Positions 7,382 through 7,808 of a stretch of 7,808 nucleotides of DNA are shown piece by piece. This DNA is from Bacteroidia bacterium (lineage in GTDB: Bacteria > Bacteroidota > Bacteroidia > AKYH767-A > OLB10), in assembly GCA_025450095.1 (NCBI GenBank), contig JANWID010000080.1:1-7808 (forward strand). The letters are read 5' to 3'. Within the stretch, counting starts at the first letter, position 1; every line of letters starts with the position of its first letter. The notes beneath the pieces were generated by a model that had not been told where the DNA came from, did not search any database, and was given only the letters and a program-made list of their open reading frames with translations. Both the position numbers and the translations under genes were made by a program.

Positions 7382-7777
7382 CGCAGGAGGACTTTGCTGA
7401 GTTCCTGTCTGCCCATGACCGAAATCCCACTAGTATAAAGGATTGTTCAGCTGTGATGAAGTATTGTTGAATGATACCGTTATCGGAGAGCATCCTGCAC
7501 CGGGTGAACGGCTGAAGTTTGCTACCGGTGATTGACCTACCTGTACAGCTACCGGCAATATCAGTGTATCGGCACAGCCTCCACCATTCGAAGCGATCAA
7601 TATTATAGTATAGGTTCCGGATGCGGCATAGGTATGTGATGGTGAAATTGCATTTGATGTGTTTCCATCACCAAAATCCCATGAAAAAGTTGTGGCATTC
7701 ACTGAATTATTAGTGAATGTTACCGGGTATGGATTACATCCGCCATTTCCGGAAGTAACAGCTGCAGCGGTAACCGG
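5807..7777 (-). repeat. Eight PKD domains arranged as four copies of a two-domain module
   Basis: Approximate unit limits are A1 7777-7535, B1 7534-7283 (contains the TAG), A2 7282-7034, B2 7033-6791, A3 6790-6545, B3 6544-6299, A4 6298-6056 and B4 6055-5807. A units have N-A-T-x-x-x-WDFGDG and Cys pairs 54 apart. B units have L-x-N-P-x-x-WxFGNG with Cys pairs 55-57 apart and a longer linker. The DNA word CCATCACCAAAATCCCA recurs on the plus strand at 6678, 7170 and 7665, spaced 492 and 495 bases, that is once per two-domain module and only in A units. The last module (A4-B4, next to the fibronectin-like part) is the most diverged. Confidence 0.8.
7430..7432 (-). other. In-frame amber codon interrupting the PKD gene
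   Basis: On the minus strand the reading is P-L-Y-(TAG)-W-D-F-G-H-G, with no change of frame. At the same place the sister domains have T, L, T, Q, I, S or Q before the core Trp, so a sense codon is expected. One C-to-T change would turn a glutamine CAG into TAG. The five undisputed gene ends in the window are all TAA, and this TAG is the only one in the combined frame. Confidence 0.9.
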
Positions 7778-7808
7778 TCCGTTTACTATGAGTTGTTGCA
7801 CGAGAGTA
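7430..7808 (-). CDS. PKD-domain surface protein, upstream part ending at an in-frame TAG; 5' end outside window
   Basis: This is the N-terminal-side continuation of the protein encoded at 4772-7381, in the same frame. It is open to the right window edge: the GTG at 7801 is an internal valine in T-L-V-Q-Q-L, the tail of a preceding repeat, so the true start is outside. It holds one complete PKD domain (TTFSWDFGDGNTS, Cys at 22 and 76 counted from the GTG) and the first half of another (GCSPITVSFNNTSSQLNNPLY), which is cut by TAG exactly where the strand would lead into WDFG. If the stop is real, the product is a truncated, possibly secreted fragment lacking all later domains. If it is a sequencing error, this and the 4772-7381 segment are one protein of more than 1,000 residues in the window. 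Confidence 0.8.
   Translation of the reverse strand, partial: TLVQQLIVNGPVTAAAVTSGNGGCNPYPVTFTNNSVNATTFSWDFGDGNTSNAISPSHTYAASGTYTIILIASNGGGCADTLILPVAVQVGQSPVANFSRSPGAGCSPITVSFNNTSSQLNNPLY

Noticed and set aside
7381..7383. ATG at 7381 as a genuine start of a separate PKD gene
   Set aside because: It lies in mid-domain, has no signal peptide, and the upstream 16 codons read as perfect PKD core in the same frame.
7430..7432. TAG recoded as glutamine (alternative genetic code, as in some Bacteroidota phages)
   Set aside because: Only one TAG occurs in the long combined frame, while glutamine is regularly written CAA or CAG. The other genes have none in frame, and nothing here looks like phage. 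A lone mutation or error is simpler.

Overview
The window looks like a piece of a Bacteroidota chromosome, from a free-living, gliding or environmental type such as the Chitinophagales/Sphingobacteriales/Flavobacteriales. The grounds are a DUF6089-like outer-membrane barrel, a large surface protein of PKD and fibronectin-III-like domains whose repeats end in GC-x-DT, the scarcity of Shine-Dalgarno sequences, moderately AT-rich DNA, and the exclusive use of TAA at the five clean gene ends. This placement is inferred from protein style, not from a marker gene.

Layout from left to right. (1) Bases 1-909, plus strand: the C-terminal catalytic domain of an M24B metallopeptidase (Xaa-Pro aminopeptidase), cut by the window edge, with all five metal ligands present. 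(2) Bases 910-1037: a gap between convergent genes filled by a nested palindrome of four GATTACA-type units, whose central hairpin is a plausible bidirectional terminator. (3) Bases 1038-1928, minus strand: a secreted outer-membrane beta-barrel protein. (4) Bases 2049-4571, minus strand: a two-gene operon in which a membrane sensor histidine kinase is followed after 6 bases by cofactor-independent phosphoglycerate mutase (gpmI). (5) Bases 4572-4771: a compact repeat block of ACGAAT units, arranged both as 41-bp tandem copies and as a long two-part inverted repeat. (6) Bases 4772-7808, minus strand: a giant PKD/fibronectin-III surface protein whose 5' end lies outside the window.

The most notable region is the PKD gene. 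One reading frame runs from the window edge to base 4772 but is broken by a single in-frame TAG at 7430-7432, exactly one codon before the conserved WDFG of a PKD domain. Its eight PKD units are not equivalent. They alternate between two subtypes, with Trp-to-Trp spacings of 84, 81, 84, 80, 84, 80 and 83 residues, so the array appears to have grown by copying a two-domain module of about 164 residues. The protein also stops partway through a fourth fibronectin-like domain, with no C-terminal secretion-sorting domain, and its stop codon sits in ACGAATAA, a sequence resembling the adjoining repeat block. The gene therefore looks damaged at two places: by a nonsense change inside the array and probably by loss of its 3' end at the repeat block.

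I see no complete new defence, mobile or biosynthetic system. The genes are mostly ordinary housekeeping and surface functions, and the interest lies in the repeat architecture, the broken giant gene and the unusual pairing of a sensor kinase with a glycolytic enzyme.
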